The notes under the pieces: model-generated
The model's input: only the letters and a program-made list of their open reading frames with translations
What the model was told of the DNA's origin: nothing
The model's database searches: none
Assembly (NCBI RefSeq): GCF_000152745.1
Contig: NZ_CH672428.1
Coordinates: forward strand, 1,140,732-1,204,731
Reading direction: 5' to 3'
Source: Oceanicaulis sp. HTCC2633
GTDB lineage: Bacteria > Pseudomonadota > Alphaproteobacteria > Caulobacterales > Maricaulaceae
Length of the DNA stretch: 64,000 nt
Position numbers and translations under genes: made by a program
Part shown: piece by piece, positions 26,823 through 36,614 of the stretch
Numbering within the stretch: position 1 is the stretch's first letter
Layout: the number at the start of each line of letters is the position of its first letter

Positions 26823-28808
26823 CTAGAAGCTGGTCTCCCAGCTCAGCAGACCGTTCGTGCCGGCGAAGAAGAGCACCATCGCCACCGAGGCGATGATCAC
26901 AACACTCCACAGCTTGGCGAACCAGCTCTGGGCGCTGGTCCAGACCACGAAGGCGTTCCAGACCGTCGCCGCCAGCGCAAGATACAACAGGAACTGCGCG
27001 GCGATGGCGATGTAGAGCTGGCTGATGAAGCCCGAACCCAAGCCCGTCAGGTTCGCGAACATGGTCTGGAAGGTCAGCCCCCAGATCAGCAGAAAGGCGA
27101 AGACCAGCACAATGCCGCCGCGAGCGGCGCGATAGGCCAGCGCCTCCCGCCCCGTCAGCGGGAAGGCCCGCTTGTAGCGCCAGCGCACGATTGCGCGGAC
27201 CGGCCAGAGCGCCAATGTCGCCAGAAGCGCCAGGATCGCCAGAATCAGGACCGGGGTCACCAGTGAAGCCGTGCGCCACCAGGGCGCAGGGATCAGATGC
27301 ATGATCGGAGAGACCGGCTCGAAGGTCACATATTCGACCTGACCGTCCTCATCGAGAACGGCGGCCATGCGTTCATACCCGCCCACATGTCGCCAGACGA
27401 ACGGCTCGACCTCTCGCCAGACCACGGGTGGGCCGAACAGCGGAAAGACCAGATCCCCGTCTTCATTCTGCGTAATCGTCGATTGCCCGGCGAAACGCAG
27501 GATGGCGGCGAAATTGGTCTCGATGGTGCGCGAGCTCTCATAGGTCCCGGCGACCAGCGCGCCGTGCTCCATCGCCGTATCCAGGCGCGGCCCGACCGGC
27601 TGGGTGACTTCGGGGAAATAGCGTTCCTCGAACCGCGTGGTCACGGCGAAGCGCAGCGCCCCCGCTTCACCGGCCGGCCCGGTGCTGTACACCGTGACAT
27701 AGATGCCCACGCCGTCATCAAGCATGACGTTGAGGTCGGAGTGGAAGAAATTGGTGTCGCCGCCATGCCCGCGAATGCGCAAATCGCCCTTGTCGAGCTG
27801 CCAGAAGCCCAGCGCCATCGCGTTCAAGGGGGGCGTCAGCGGGTAGAGCGTCTCATACATCTGCTCCCAGGTTTCCGCCGACATGACCTCGGGATTGCGC
27901 TCGAGCAGCGCAATCATGAACCGGCCCATGGCCTCGCCGCTCGCGGCGACCGAGCCGGCGGGCGACATGGGCACCAGCTCGTAATACTGGGCCACGCCAT
28001 CAGATGCGCTGGCATACCCATTGACCATGAAAGGCTCGAACTCGGCCGGCAGAGGCTGGCGGAAGGTCGCCCGCTCCATGCCCATGGGGGCGAAGACATG
28101 CTCGTCCACATAGTCCTCAAAGCCCTGCCCCGTGACGCGTTGAACGATATAGCCTGCGAGCGCCGTGCCGTAATTGGAATAGCCCGGCGTTTCACCCGGC
28201 GGGAAGATCCGTGAGGGCGGCGGCGCCTGTTTGAGAAACTCCTCCAGCGACAGGTTGAGCGCAGGATCCCCGATGATCAGGTTGTAAAGCCGTTCCTGGA
28301 AACCGGCCGTATGGGTCATCAGGTTCCGCATGGTGATCGGTGCGTCGAATGCGTCGGGAATCTCGAAATCGAGATAGGTGTTCACATCCGCGTCGAGATC
28401 GATCCGCCCCGCTTCCACCTGCTGCATGACCGCAATCCAGGTAAAGAGCTTTGAGATAGAGCCCGGCCTGAACATGTCTCCAGACCCGTCCACCGGCGTG
28501 CGCGCCTCGAGGTCGGAGTACCCGAAGCCCCGGGCCGTCAGGATCTCGCCATCCTTCACCACCACAACCTGAGCGCCGACAATATCGGCCACGCTCATGG
28601 CATTGGGCATGAAGCCGTCCAGCCAGGCGTCCACATCGGTGCGGGTCAGACTGGCCGGCCCCTGCGAGACAGGCTCTGGCGTTTCAACACGCGGAACCGG
28701 GCTGTCGAGCGGTTGCGGATCGGCCCCGCCCTCCTGCGCCAGCGCGGTGGCGCAACTGAGCGCCAGCACCAAGCTTCCAAGCCATTTCATCTGCGTTCTC
28801 AAAGACAT
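26823..28808 (-). CDS. SxxK serine hydrolase (beta-lactamase/S12 family) with C-terminal membrane domain
   Basis: About 661 residues. Signal peptide (ends ATALAQE), then a class-C beta-lactamase fold with RPGSISKLF (nucleophile Ser117, Lys120), YSNYG (YxN) and an HGG-type triad in RGHGGDTNF. From about residue 510 there are four to five membrane segments, so the enzyme is tethered with its catalytic part in the periplasm. The start at 28808 has a strong GGGAGG. S12 relatives act on D-amino-acid peptides or esters. It is last in the dgc operon. Its N-terminal half is clearly paralogous to the soluble hydrolase at 41137. Confidence 0.85.
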   Translation of the reverse strand: MSLRTQMKWLGSLVLALSCATALAQEGGADPQPLDSPVPRVETPEPVSQGPASLTRTDVDAWLDGFMPNAMSVADIVGAQVVVVKDGEILTARGFGYSDLEARTPVDGSGDMFRPGSISKLFTWIAVMQQVEAGRIDLDADVNTYLDFEIPDAFDAPITMRNLMTHTAGFQERLYNLIIGDPALNLSLEEFLKQAPPPSRIFPPGETPGYSNYGTALAGYIVQRVTGQGFEDYVDEHVFAPMGMERATFRQPLPAEFEPFMVNGYASASDGVAQYYELVPMSPAGSVAASGEAMGRFMIALLERNPEVMSAETWEQMYETLYPLTPPLNAMALGFWQLDKGDLRIRGHGGDTNFFHSDLNVMLDDGVGIYVTVYSTGPAGEAGALRFAVTTRFEERYFPEVTQPVGPRLDTAMEHGALVAGTYESSRTIETNFAAILRFAGQSTITQNEDGDLVFPLFGPPVVWREVEPFVWRHVGGYERMAAVLDEDGQVEYVTFEPVSPIMHLIPAPWWRTASLVTPVLILAILALLATLALWPVRAIVRWRYKRAFPLTGREALAYRAARGGIVLVFAFLLIWGLTFQTMFANLTGLGSGFISQLYIAIAAQFLLYLALAATVWNAFVVWTSAQSWFAKLWSVVIIASVAMVLFFAGTNGLLSWETSF

Positions 28809-28837
28809 CAACGCCTCCCGACATTTCAGGTGAAAGC

Positions 28838-29974
28838 TCATGGGGCGCCGCCCTGGAGCAGGGTGAACAGACCCACGCCGGCGAAATTGCCCAGCACATA
28901 GCCAAGAATCCCCGTGAGGATTCCGGGCGCGACCAGGTTTCGCCATTTGAAAAGAATTGCGATCGCCGCCGCGATGGGCGGGCCGGCGATACAGGCCAGA
29001 GAGGCGGTGACCATCTCGGCATAGTTCAACTTCAACAACCGCCCGACGGCCAGAACGGCCAGGGCATGCACCACGAAGATGCAGCCCACCATCACGAACA
29101 TGCCCGGCGCGGCCTGCAGCATCTCGCCCAGATCCGCCCCGGCGCCGATGATGGCGAAGAACAGATACATGAACATCATGGCGATCACGTCCTCGCCCTT
29201 CAGTCCTGCGAGCACTGAGCGACCGAGTGTTGCAAGGACGGTCACGATCACCGTCAGGACCAGCATCTCGTAATTGGCGATGCCCAGCGCGGTTGAAACG
29301 GCGCCGCTGACCGCAACAGCCGCCGCTGAAACCGCAAGCGCGGACAGAAGACCGAACAGGCTGGCGCCGCCAGCGTCTGCGTCCTCTACGGGAAGGAGGC
29401 GTTCGCCAAGCCGGTCCGCCCGCCAGCCATACCAGCGCTGGAACAGGCTCCAGCCCGCGGCAAGATTGAGCAGGAGGATGAAGCCGACGCCGAAGATATT
29501 GTCGATGGCGAGCGCAGCCGAGAGCTGGGAGCTGTCCTGCAGGCCCACCGCCTCCGCCACGGCGACGAAATTGAGGGAGCCGCCGGTATAGGTGGCGGCG
29601 AACACGCCGGCGATCCGGGCTTCATTGACGCCCAGATCAACGATCAGCGCCGCGAGCGCCGCACCGGCGATCGTGCCCGCCATCCCGGCCAGGAACGCGA
29701 TCAGGACGCGCCCGCCTTCGGTGAAGACCTTGATCAGGTCCGCCTTGAGCAGAAACAGCGCGATCGCCAGAGGCACCAGATAGGTCCAGATCGTTCCATA
29801 GAGCGGCGCGCTTCTGGGAATGACGCCGAACTGCGCCGCGAGCAGCGCCGTCAGCAGGATGATCCCCGCTCCGGAGATGCGACGTCCCCAGGCTGTGCGT
29901 TCCAGACCCGCGGCCAATGCGCATATGCCCAGAAGCGCCGCCATGAGACCGAAGATGTTCTCCGCTCCGATCAT
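28838..29974 (-). CDS. DUF819 family membrane protein, putative transporter
   Basis: 378 residues, about 10-11 hydrophobic segments. Family pieces include ATYTGGSLNFVAVAEAVGLQ and AIDNIFGVGFILLLN, and a repeat of the inverted kind near AGPPIAAAIAILFKWRNLVAP. DUF819 (YjcL-like) proteins resemble sodium-coupled transporters; the substrate is unknown. Co-transcription with dgcA/dgcN and hydrolases suggests transport of an amino acid or peptide fragment. The start at 29974 has GGGAG. A run of nine G (30010-30018, plus strand) lies between it and dgcA. Confidence 0.82.
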   Translation of the reverse strand: MIGAENIFGLMAALLGICALAAGLERTAWGRRISGAGIILLTALLAAQFGVIPRSAPLYGTIWTYLVPLAIALFLLKADLIKVFTEGGRVLIAFLAGMAGTIAGAALAALIVDLGVNEARIAGVFAATYTGGSLNFVAVAEAVGLQDSSQLSAALAIDNIFGVGFILLLNLAAGWSLFQRWYGWRADRLGERLLPVEDADAGGASLFGLLSALAVSAAAVAVSGAVSTALGIANYEMLVLTVIVTVLATLGRSVLAGLKGEDVIAMMFMYLFFAIIGAGADLGEMLQAAPGMFVMVGCIFVVHALAVLAVGRLLKLNYAEMVTASLACIAGPPIAAAIAILFKWRNLVAPGILTGILGYVLGNFAGVGLFTLLQGGAP

Positions 29975-30023
29975 GAGGCCGCACTCCCACGCTCACGCGC
30001 GAACAGGCAGGGGGGGGGCAGGG

Positions 30024-31007
30024 TCACGCACACCCCCAGAAATTCCGGGTCGGCGCCTCGACCAGCCCCTCATGATAGCGCATGGCCGGCGCAGTATCGG
30101 ATTTGAGATTGAGCGGTCCGTCCAGATCGACGAAGTCGCAAAGCTGGGCGATGACAAAGGCTGGCGCCATGGACAGGGATGTGCCCAGCATATTGCCCAC
30201 CATCAGGCCCTTGCCCGCCGCCCGCGCCTCGCGCGCCAGCAGGAGCGCTTCCGTCAGCCCGCCTGTCTTGTCGAGCTTGATATTGATCATGTCATAGCGG
30301 CCCAGAGCCTGAGCCAGCTCGCCGCGATGCAGGCAGCTTTCATCCGCGCACAGGGGGATCGGGGACTTGAACCCTTCCAGCGCCGCGTCATCGCCGCGCG
30401 GCAAGGGCTGCTCCACCATGGCCACCCCCAGCGCCGCAAAGGGCTCGAGCACGGACTGCAGCATGTCGAATGTGAAGCCCTGATTGGCGTCGATGATGAT
30501 CTGGACATCCGGGCGCGCCTTGCGCACCGCCATGACCCTCTCTACCGGATCCACGCCGTCGAGCTTGATCTTGATGAGCTTGAAATCCCGAGCGCGTGTG
30601 GCCTGTGCGGCCATGAGATCGGGCTGCTTCTGAATGCCCAGCGTGTACGCCGTCCGGCACGGCTGAGGGCGGATGTCCGCCATGTCCCAGACCGATTGAC
30701 CGGTGCTCTTGGCCTCCAGGTCCCACAAGGCGCAATCAACCGCGTTGCGCGCCCCGCCGGCCGGCATCAGATCCAGCAGCCCTTCCCGGGTGATCCCGGC
30801 CTCGATCTCGGCTCGCACCGCCTCGATCTGGTCCAGCATTTCGACGGCGCTTTCCTGAAGATAGTAGACCGGCACGCCCTCTCCCGATCCGCAGACGCCC
30901 TCACGCTCCAGGGTCACGACCACAGCCTCGAGACTGTCAAAGACATGCCCTGTGATGACGAAAGGCGCCGTCATGGGCCAGCTTGTGCGATGCACGCTCA
31001 AACGCAT
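30024..31007 (-). CDS. dgcA: Enolase-superfamily N-acetyl-D-glutamate racemase / dipeptide epimerase (DgcA-like)
   Basis: 327 residues. N-terminal capping domain, then a barrel with the muconate-lactonising-subgroup ligands: LIKIKLDG (KxK acid/base), IIDANQ (metal Asp), MVEQPL (Glu), CADES (Asp) and INIKLDKTGG (second Lys). Paired KxK and Lys residues fit 1,1-proton transfer (epimerase/racemase). Next to a DUF1611 protein this matches DgcA, reported in marine bacteria to convert N-acetyl-D-glutamate to the L form. An L-Ala-D/L-Glu epimerase is the main alternative. It begins 9 bp after dgcN. Confidence 0.8.
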   Translation of the reverse strand: MRLSVHRTSWPMTAPFVITGHVFDSLEAVVVTLEREGVCGSGEGVPVYYLQESAVEMLDQIEAVRAEIEAGITREGLLDLMPAGGARNAVDCALWDLEAKSTGQSVWDMADIRPQPCRTAYTLGIQKQPDLMAAQATRARDFKLIKIKLDGVDPVERVMAVRKARPDVQIIIDANQGFTFDMLQSVLEPFAALGVAMVEQPLPRGDDAALEGFKSPIPLCADESCLHRGELAQALGRYDMINIKLDKTGGLTEALLLAREARAAGKGLMVGNMLGTSLSMAPAFVIAQLCDFVDLDGPLNLKSDTAPAMRYHEGLVEAPTRNFWGCA

Positions 31008-31016
31008 GGGGAAGTC

Positions 31017-32093
31017 CTATTCTTCAAGCAGTTTGTCGACGATGCGGGCCGTGCCGTCCCGGATCGGATCGGCGACCGGAAGGCCCGTCTCGCGTTCATA
31101 GCGGGTAAAGAGCTCGCGCCGCTCGGCATCGGAGAGCGAGGAGCTGTTCACCGACAGCCCCACAAAGCGCGCTTTGGGATTCACCCGGCGGGCGAAGGTC
31201 AGGCATTGCTCGATGGCTTCCGGGATCGGCAGGATCGGAAATTCCTGACGGTCCTGAGCGCCCAGCAGATAGGTGCGCGACGGGTCGTGACAGAGCACCA
31301 GCGCATCAGGCTGTGCGCCGTGAAGCAGGCCCAGACTGACCCCGGCGAAGCTGGGATGAGACAAGGCGCCCTGACCTTCGATGACGTCCCAATGGTCCGA
31401 CGCAGCCGCCGGCGAGAGCATCTCGGCGGCGCCGGACAGGAAGTCGGACACCACGCAATCCATGGGCACGCCCGTTCCGGCGATCATGATGCCGGTCTGT
31501 CCGGTGGCGCGGAAATCGGCGTCGAGTCCGCGCCGACGCATTTCCTGTTCAATCGCCAGGGCGGTGTACTTCTTGCCGACGGCGCAATCGGTGCCCACGG
31601 TCAGAAGTCGCTTGCCCGGGCGCTTTGTCCCGACCCCGATCGGAATGGTCTTTGGCGGCGTCCGCACATCGATCAGCCGCGCGCCGGACGCGCGCGCCGC
31701 CATGGCGATTTCCGGAAAATCTGACAGGCGCACATGCATGCCGGACACGACATCGAGACCGGCGCGCGCCGCTTCAGCCAGATCCTTCACCCAGGCGCGC
31801 GGAATTGAGCCGCCCTCGGAGGCGACGCCGATTATGATCGAGCCCAGCCCCTGGGCGGCCGCCTCGGTCACGCTCATATCGCGCAGACCGCCATCGACCT
31901 GGCATCCGGCAGCGCGCAACTGCCCAGCGCAGAGCTCGCGTCGCCACTGGATCAGGCCGAGACCTGTCTTGGCGTGACCGTAATCGCGGACATCCCCGAA
32001 ATAGATCAGATAGGGAGGCTTGAGCTGGACCGCGCTGAGCCCGTCCGGGGCGACGGCTTCGCCGTGGAGTTCGTCATGACTGGCGAGAGACAC
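31017..32093 (-). CDS. dgcN: DUF1611 protein, D-glutamate N-acetyltransferase DgcN-like
   Basis: 358 residues. An N-terminal Rossmann-like half and a C-terminal P-loop half with VGTDCAVGKKYTALAIEQEM (Walker A), ATGQTGIMIAG, and IEGQGALSHPSFAGVSLGLL. This is the DUF1611 architecture. Reported DgcN acetylates D-glutamate so that DgcA can racemise it; that role is from the family, not visible in residues. The GTG start at 32093 has GGAGG 6 bases upstream. The gene overlaps the transporter gene by 20 bp, so translation is probably coupled. Confidence 0.83.
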   Translation of the reverse strand: MSLASHDELHGEAVAPDGLSAVQLKPPYLIYFGDVRDYGHAKTGLGLIQWRRELCAGQLRAAGCQVDGGLRDMSVTEAAAQGLGSIIIGVASEGGSIPRAWVKDLAEAARAGLDVVSGMHVRLSDFPEIAMAARASGARLIDVRTPPKTIPIGVGTKRPGKRLLTVGTDCAVGKKYTALAIEQEMRRRGLDADFRATGQTGIMIAGTGVPMDCVVSDFLSGAAEMLSPAAASDHWDVIEGQGALSHPSFAGVSLGLLHGAQPDALVLCHDPSRTYLLGAQDRQEFPILPIPEAIEQCLTFARRVNPKARFVGLSVNSSSLSDAERRELFTRYERETGLPVADPIRDGTARIVDKLLEE

Positions 32094-33216
32094 GGGGTTC
32101 CTCCGTAACTGGATTGTCAGACGCTGCGATCCTGAAAATGCCGAGCGTCAGCAATGGCGCGACGACCACTGCGATGAAGGCGTAAGAAAGGGCGCCATAG
32201 CCGCCCGCGATGAGGTCGATGATCCCGACGGCCTCGGCCAGGAAAATCGCGATGGCGAGAAATCCGGTGGCGAGCACGAAGCGCGCCCATTGGGGGAGAC
32301 GGCGTCCGCTGGCCTTGAGCGCGATGGCGACGCGTTCGTTGATGGCGTGGATGATCCCGACCCCGGTTTCCACGAAGGTGCCGAAGAGAACGACCTGGAA
32401 GGCCGCCGCGAGCCAGACCGCATTGAGCGAGCCCAGAAGGACCACCACCGGAACCGCTTCGGTCTCGATGCCGGGAAACCGGGCCAGCATGGCGATGAAG
32501 ACAAGAACGCCGGGCAATATGCTGACCGCCCCGGCGATGGCGCCGGACGTCACCGCTTCCCGCCGCGTCTTCAGGTTCGGAAGGACGAACAGGACGGCGG
32601 CGAATGCGACCAGATTGTAAGCGGCGTAGCGCACGCCATCGAGCACCCAGTTGCCCTCGGCGCTCGCGCCTGAAAGGGCGGAGGCTATGGCCTCGCCCTG
32701 GGAAACGCTGACCCAGACAAAGAACACGCCGTACAGGCTGAACAGCAGCACGGACCACCAGGTCATGACCTTCGCGATCGCGCCGCCTCCGAAAAAGGCG
32801 AGGACGCCAATGGTCAACAGCAATCCCAGCGCGCCAACCACGGTGGGCGCCCCGAAAGCGGTGGCGATCATCTGCCCGGCGGCGGAGCCCAGCACCGACA
32901 GGACCAGCAGGGCGATCAGAAGATACAGGATTTCAAACAGACGCCAGAACGGCCCCAGCAGAGCCGAGAAGAAAGTCTTGTAGTCATAGCCCTTGAACAC
33001 CCGGGCGAACTCGAAGCCGACAGCGAGCAGCACGGCCCAGGTCAACGCCGTCACGCCAAAGCCCAGCAAGCCGCCAAGCGCGCCATGAGACAGGAAGTAT
33101 TCCGCGATTTCCCGTCCCGTGCCGTAGCCGCCGCCAATAATGACGGACTGGAACACCAGGCCTGGCAAAAGGTAGGTCTTGAAAATGGAGGTCATGTCAT
33201 TCGCTAACGCATTCAT
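32074..33216 (-). CDS. YkvI-type multi-spanning transporter (APC/LeuT-like)
   Basis: About 380 residues with about ten membrane segments. The first helix has the broken Gly-rich motif SVIIGGGYGTGREIAEYF, the type of unwound helix seen in LeuT-fold carriers. It looks like the YkvI family of membrane proteins. It lies between the TonB-dependent receptor and dgcN, so uptake of a D-amino acid or small peptide is a sensible guess. The start is uncertain: ATG 33216 or 33195, neither with a strong ribosome site. Confidence 0.75.
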   Translation of the reverse strand: MNALANDMTSIFKTYLLPGLVFQSVIIGGGYGTGREIAEYFLSHGALGGLLGFGVTALTWAVLLAVGFEFARVFKGYDYKTFFSALLGPFWRLFEILYLLIALLVLSVLGSAAGQMIATAFGAPTVVGALGLLLTIGVLAFFGGGAIAKVMTWWSVLLFSLYGVFFVWVSVSQGEAIASALSGASAEGNWVLDGVRYAAYNLVAFAAVLFVLPNLKTRREAVTSGAIAGAVSILPGVLVFIAMLARFPGIETEAVPVVVLLGSLNAVWLAAAFQVVLFGTFVETGVGIIHAINERVAIALKASGRRLPQWARFVLATGFLAIAIFLAEAVGIIDLIAGGYGALSYAFIAVVVAPLLTLGIFRIAASDNPVTEEPRVSRQS

Positions 33217-33295
33217 GTCTGGACCCGGCTCGACTGCCGCGCCCCGGTCCGGCGAGCCCAGGGGAAAGCTCGCCGGACACATGTCGCCGCGTCCC

Positions 33296-35635
33296 CTAGT
33301 AGCGCAGGGAGAGGCTCAGCCCGACCGCACGCGGCCGGTTGACGCTCGCGGCGATGATGGGCGCATCAAGCGCGCCGTCCGCCGTCACGAACTGCTGGAG
33401 CGGGTTCGATCCGATGCTGACCGCCTCGACATCATTCAGCAGGTTCGTGCCGTACAGGTGCAGACCCCACCGATCATTCGAGACGCCAATCCGCAGGTTC
33501 AGCAGCTCCAGGGAATCAAGTTCCGCGGACTCAAAGTTCTGAACGTTGGAGAAGCGTTGCCCGACATACTGGAAGGAGCCGTTGGAGTTCAGGCTCCAGC
33601 CTGACGCGCCGATCGGCCGCTCGAAGGAGTAACCGGCGGCAAGCGTGTATTCGGGAATATTGGCCGGAGCATTGCCCTTGCGCAGGTCAAACTGGCCATA
33701 GGTCCCGCCGGGCGCGGAAGTGATCAGCTTGCCCTGATCGAACTCGGCGTCGATGACCGAGAGGTTCAGGAAGGTCGACAGGCTGTCATTGACCTGCAGC
33801 CGGGTTTCCAGCTCAAGACCCAGAATGGTTTGTTCAGGCCCGTTCACCGTGTTGTTGGCCGGCGTGTTCACCTGGATCTGGGTGTCTTCATAAGTGGTGT
33901 GGAAGACGCCGAGATTGGTGATCAGATCACCATCGAACCAGGAGGCTTTCACCCCTGCATCCACCGACAGCACCTGATCATCGTCGAAGGTCAGGTTCTG
34001 GAAGAACACATCCTGGCTGCCGCCCGATGCGCCCAGGGCGGCAATGGCGTTGCCGATGCCGCCATTGCGCGCGCCCTGCGCAATGTTGGCGTAGAGCAGC
34101 ATGTCTTCGGACAGCTCGAACTCCACGCCGGCACGCGGCAGGAATTTTTCAAGCTCGAACTCGAACTCGGTGCCGAAGCCGGCGCCGGTCAAAAGATCCA
34201 GCGTGCTGACAAAGCCGATCGGGTTGCTTTCCGTCCAGGGAATGAGATTGCCCTGGCCGTCAAACTGGGGAACGAGGTTCACCACATCATCCTGTTGGAG
34301 AATGGCCGTGACGGTGTCGTTCACATAGCGGACGCCGCCAATCAGGCGCAGACGCTCGGTCAGCTCGAACGTGAATTCGGCAAAGGCGGAATACTGTTCA
34401 GACTGGGTGCTGGACAAGCGGGTCGCAAGATTCGAGCTCGACGGATTGGTCACGGTGACGAACCCGTCGCCGGTCAGGAATTGACCGCTGACATCCTCGC
34501 GATCGCGATAATAGACGCCGGCGGTGAAATTCAGCGGACCGCTGAAGTCTGACACGAACCGGAACTCCTGGGAGAATTGTTCGAACTCGCTGGAGCTCGT
34601 GTTGAACGCCGTCGTGTCAATCGTCGGAAAGAAGGGCGCCAGGCCGAAAGAATTGCCTGCGCTGAACAGGGCCGAGGCCGTGCTGCGCTCGTAATAACCG
34701 GTGATCGAGGTCACATCGATCGCGTCAAAGCTGTAGGTGACCCGCCCGGCGTACAGATCGAAATCGTCGGTGTAGCTGCCAGAGCGCGGCGACGCCGAGA
34801 AGGTCAGGTCCTCGGGATCCGAGCCGGGATCGATCTGGGTGGATTCCCCGAGTTCGTCCCGGGACAGGAAGGCCGAGAGCCTGACTTCCAGCCGGGGCGA
34901 CAATTGCGCCAGAAGAACGGCGCGACCGCCGCTGGTCTCGAAATCGTTGACGTCCTCTCCCTCGCTGGGATTGTCGATGAAGCCGTCATCGTTGCGATGG
35001 AAACCGGACAGGCGCAGGCCGACCTTGCCCGGCACGAGCACCAGCGAGGTCGCGTTCTGGACCGTGTAGGCCGTCCCGCCATCGGTAATGGTTTCATAGC
35101 GCCCCGCCGCTTCGCCGGTGATGCGCGGACCGTCCAGATCGGGATCGTTGGTGAAATAGCGGATCACCCCGCCGACCGCGCCTTCACCGAACAGGGTCGG
35201 CTGCGGTCCGCGAATGACCTCGATCCGGTTCAGGTCAACAGAACTGAAGTCCCGCAGATTGCCGGCGCCCGTGACCGAGACATCATCGACAAATACGCTG
35301 AAGACCGTGCTGGTTTCATATCCGCTGCCTGCGCTGCGCACGCCGCGGATCGCAATGTCATTGGAGTTCTGACGCGTCTTCACGTTCGCCATGCCGGCAA
35401 TGCTTCGCGCCAGATCCTCGATGTCCTGAATGCCCCGCTCCCGGATTTCCGCTCCCGAAATGCCGGCGACGCTGGCGCCGATATCCTGGACCGTCTCCTC
35501 CCGGAACCGCGCGGTCACGGTAATCACATCGTCCGTCACAGACCGGACGTCGGCGTCCGGGCTCGTTTCCTGGGCGGCCACGGGGGCCGCGAACGCAACG
35601 CTGGCCAGCAGCGCTATTCTCAGATGATTGGTCAT
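33296..35635 (-). CDS. TonB-dependent outer-membrane receptor
   Basis: 779 residues with a signal peptide (ends PVAAQE). Plug domain: the VITVTARFREETVQDI region is the likely TonB box, then IRGVRSAGSGYET and VIRGPQPTLFGEGAVGGVIR. A 22-strand-type barrel follows, ending in the classical C-terminal aromatic (LSLSLRY). It is the first gene of the minus-strand set. Its ligand is inferred from context (D-amino-acid peptides or peptidoglycan fragments) rather than from residues. The operator-like sequence at 35684-35703 lies 49 bp upstream of the start. Confidence 0.93.
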   Translation of the reverse strand: MTNHLRIALLASVAFAAPVAAQETSPDADVRSVTDDVITVTARFREETVQDIGASVAGISGAEIRERGIQDIEDLARSIAGMANVKTRQNSNDIAIRGVRSAGSGYETSTVFSVFVDDVSVTGAGNLRDFSSVDLNRIEVIRGPQPTLFGEGAVGGVIRYFTNDPDLDGPRITGEAAGRYETITDGGTAYTVQNATSLVLVPGKVGLRLSGFHRNDDGFIDNPSEGEDVNDFETSGGRAVLLAQLSPRLEVRLSAFLSRDELGESTQIDPGSDPEDLTFSASPRSGSYTDDFDLYAGRVTYSFDAIDVTSITGYYERSTASALFSAGNSFGLAPFFPTIDTTAFNTSSSEFEQFSQEFRFVSDFSGPLNFTAGVYYRDREDVSGQFLTGDGFVTVTNPSSSNLATRLSSTQSEQYSAFAEFTFELTERLRLIGGVRYVNDTVTAILQQDDVVNLVPQFDGQGNLIPWTESNPIGFVSTLDLLTGAGFGTEFEFELEKFLPRAGVEFELSEDMLLYANIAQGARNGGIGNAIAALGASGGSQDVFFQNLTFDDDQVLSVDAGVKASWFDGDLITNLGVFHTTYEDTQIQVNTPANNTVNGPEQTILGLELETRLQVNDSLSTFLNLSVIDAEFDQGKLITSAPGGTYGQFDLRKGNAPANIPEYTLAAGYSFERPIGASGWSLNSNGSFQYVGQRFSNVQNFESAELDSLELLNLRIGVSNDRWGLHLYGTNLLNDVEAVSIGSNPLQQFVTADGALDAPIIAASVNRPRAVGLSLSLRY

Positions 35636-35683
35636 GTTGGTCTCCCCATTTCGCGGCCATGGCGCATATCGGCTCTTTTGGCT

Positions 35684-35703
35684 GCCTTAAAAAACCTTAT
35701 GGC
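35684..35703. promoter_or_regulatory. Operator-like 20-bp sequence upstream of the TonB receptor gene
   Basis: GCCTTAAAAAACCTTATGGC sits 49 bp before the receptor start. It shares length and outer half-sites (GCCTTA...TAWGGC) with the perfect palindrome in the gntR promoter. I infer it is a second binding site for the adjacent GntR regulator. Confidence 0.55.
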
Positions 35704-35813
35704 AGTTTTATTGCGATGGGAAGGATGAACTCTAATTTCGATAGAACTGTTTATCCCGAGCCGGAGCAGAAAGCTGAAGAGCTGCACAGGCTCAATGCGT
35801 TACGCACATACAA

Positions 35814-35844
35814 AACCGCCCCGCGCACAGGGCGCGGGGCGGTT
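35814..35844 (-). terminator. Terminator of the gntR gene
   Basis: A perfect 13-bp GC-rich stem (35814-35826 with 35832-35844), 5-base loop, followed on the minus strand by TTTTG. It starts 24 bp after the gntR stop. Confidence 0.85.
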
Positions 35845-35868
35845 CCGGATTTCGATTCAGGCTGGAAT

Positions 35869-36585
35869 TCAGGGCTGACCGGGAACCTTCAGGTCCTGGG
35901 TATAGAGCTGGTCATGCATGAAGACGGCGTCCAGAACCCGCTCCTCTGAGCTGGTCAGGATCTTGTGAACCTGGGCGCGTATCTCATCCGTTGCATCCTT
36001 GCGGATCGCTTCGACCAGAGCGCGTTGATGCTCCCACGAATAGGGCAGTGTCCGGTTCAGTTTCACATACAGCCAGTAAATCCGCATCGTGGTGTCCTCC
36101 AGCTGCCGGATCCAGTGGATCAGCAGGGGATATTTCACGTGCTGGGCCATGTAGACGTTGAATTGCTTGTTGGCTTTCAGAAGCTTAAGCGCAATTTCAT
36201 CGTCATCCAACGGCGCCTTGTGGGAGGTGTCCTCGTTCATCCGCGCAATCAGATCAGCATCCACCTGGGACGCCGCCATGGCGAAGATCTCCGGCTGCAG
36301 CATTTTGCGCATGGCGAAATTCTGCTTCACGTCCAGCAAGGTCAGCGGGGCGACGCGCGTGATTCTGGGCGACACGGATACCAGGAATTGCTGGGCGGTC
36401 AGTTGCTCCATGATGTTGCGCGCGGTGGTCCGGCTGATGTCGAACATTTCAGTGAGAATGTTCTCGCTGACCTTCTGACTGGGCGCGAGCTTCTGGGTCA
36501 CGATGGCGTCCATGATGACGTCATAGGCCGAAGCCGGATCCGTCGCCGCCGGTTTCGCCTGCTTGTTCTGCGCCGTCTTGCTCAT
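35869..36585 (-). CDS. GntR-family transcriptional regulator (FCD/FadR subgroup)
   Basis: 238 residues. N-terminal winged helix (about 18-90: VSENILTEMFDISRTTARNI then MEQL), then an all-helical FCD-type ligand domain. Ligand/metal residues may include the His of HWIRQLED and the EHQRALVEAI segment, which matches the usual EHxxIxxAI motif. It lies between two divergent operons for D-amino-acid/peptide use and is a natural local regulator. A perfect 20-bp palindrome lies 30 bp before its start, suggesting autoregulation. The inducer is unknown. Confidence 0.88.
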   Translation of the reverse strand: MSKTAQNKQAKPAATDPASAYDVIMDAIVTQKLAPSQKVSENILTEMFDISRTTARNIMEQLTAQQFLVSVSPRITRVAPLTLLDVKQNFAMRKMLQPEIFAMAASQVDADLIARMNEDTSHKAPLDDDEIALKLLKANKQFNVYMAQHVKYPLLIHWIRQLEDTTMRIYWLYVKLNRTLPYSWEHQRALVEAIRKDATDEIRAQVHKILTSSEERVLDAVFMHDQLYTQDLKVPGQP

Positions 36586-36614
36586 GATCCGCCCCAGCAG
36601 AGATTAGTATGGAG

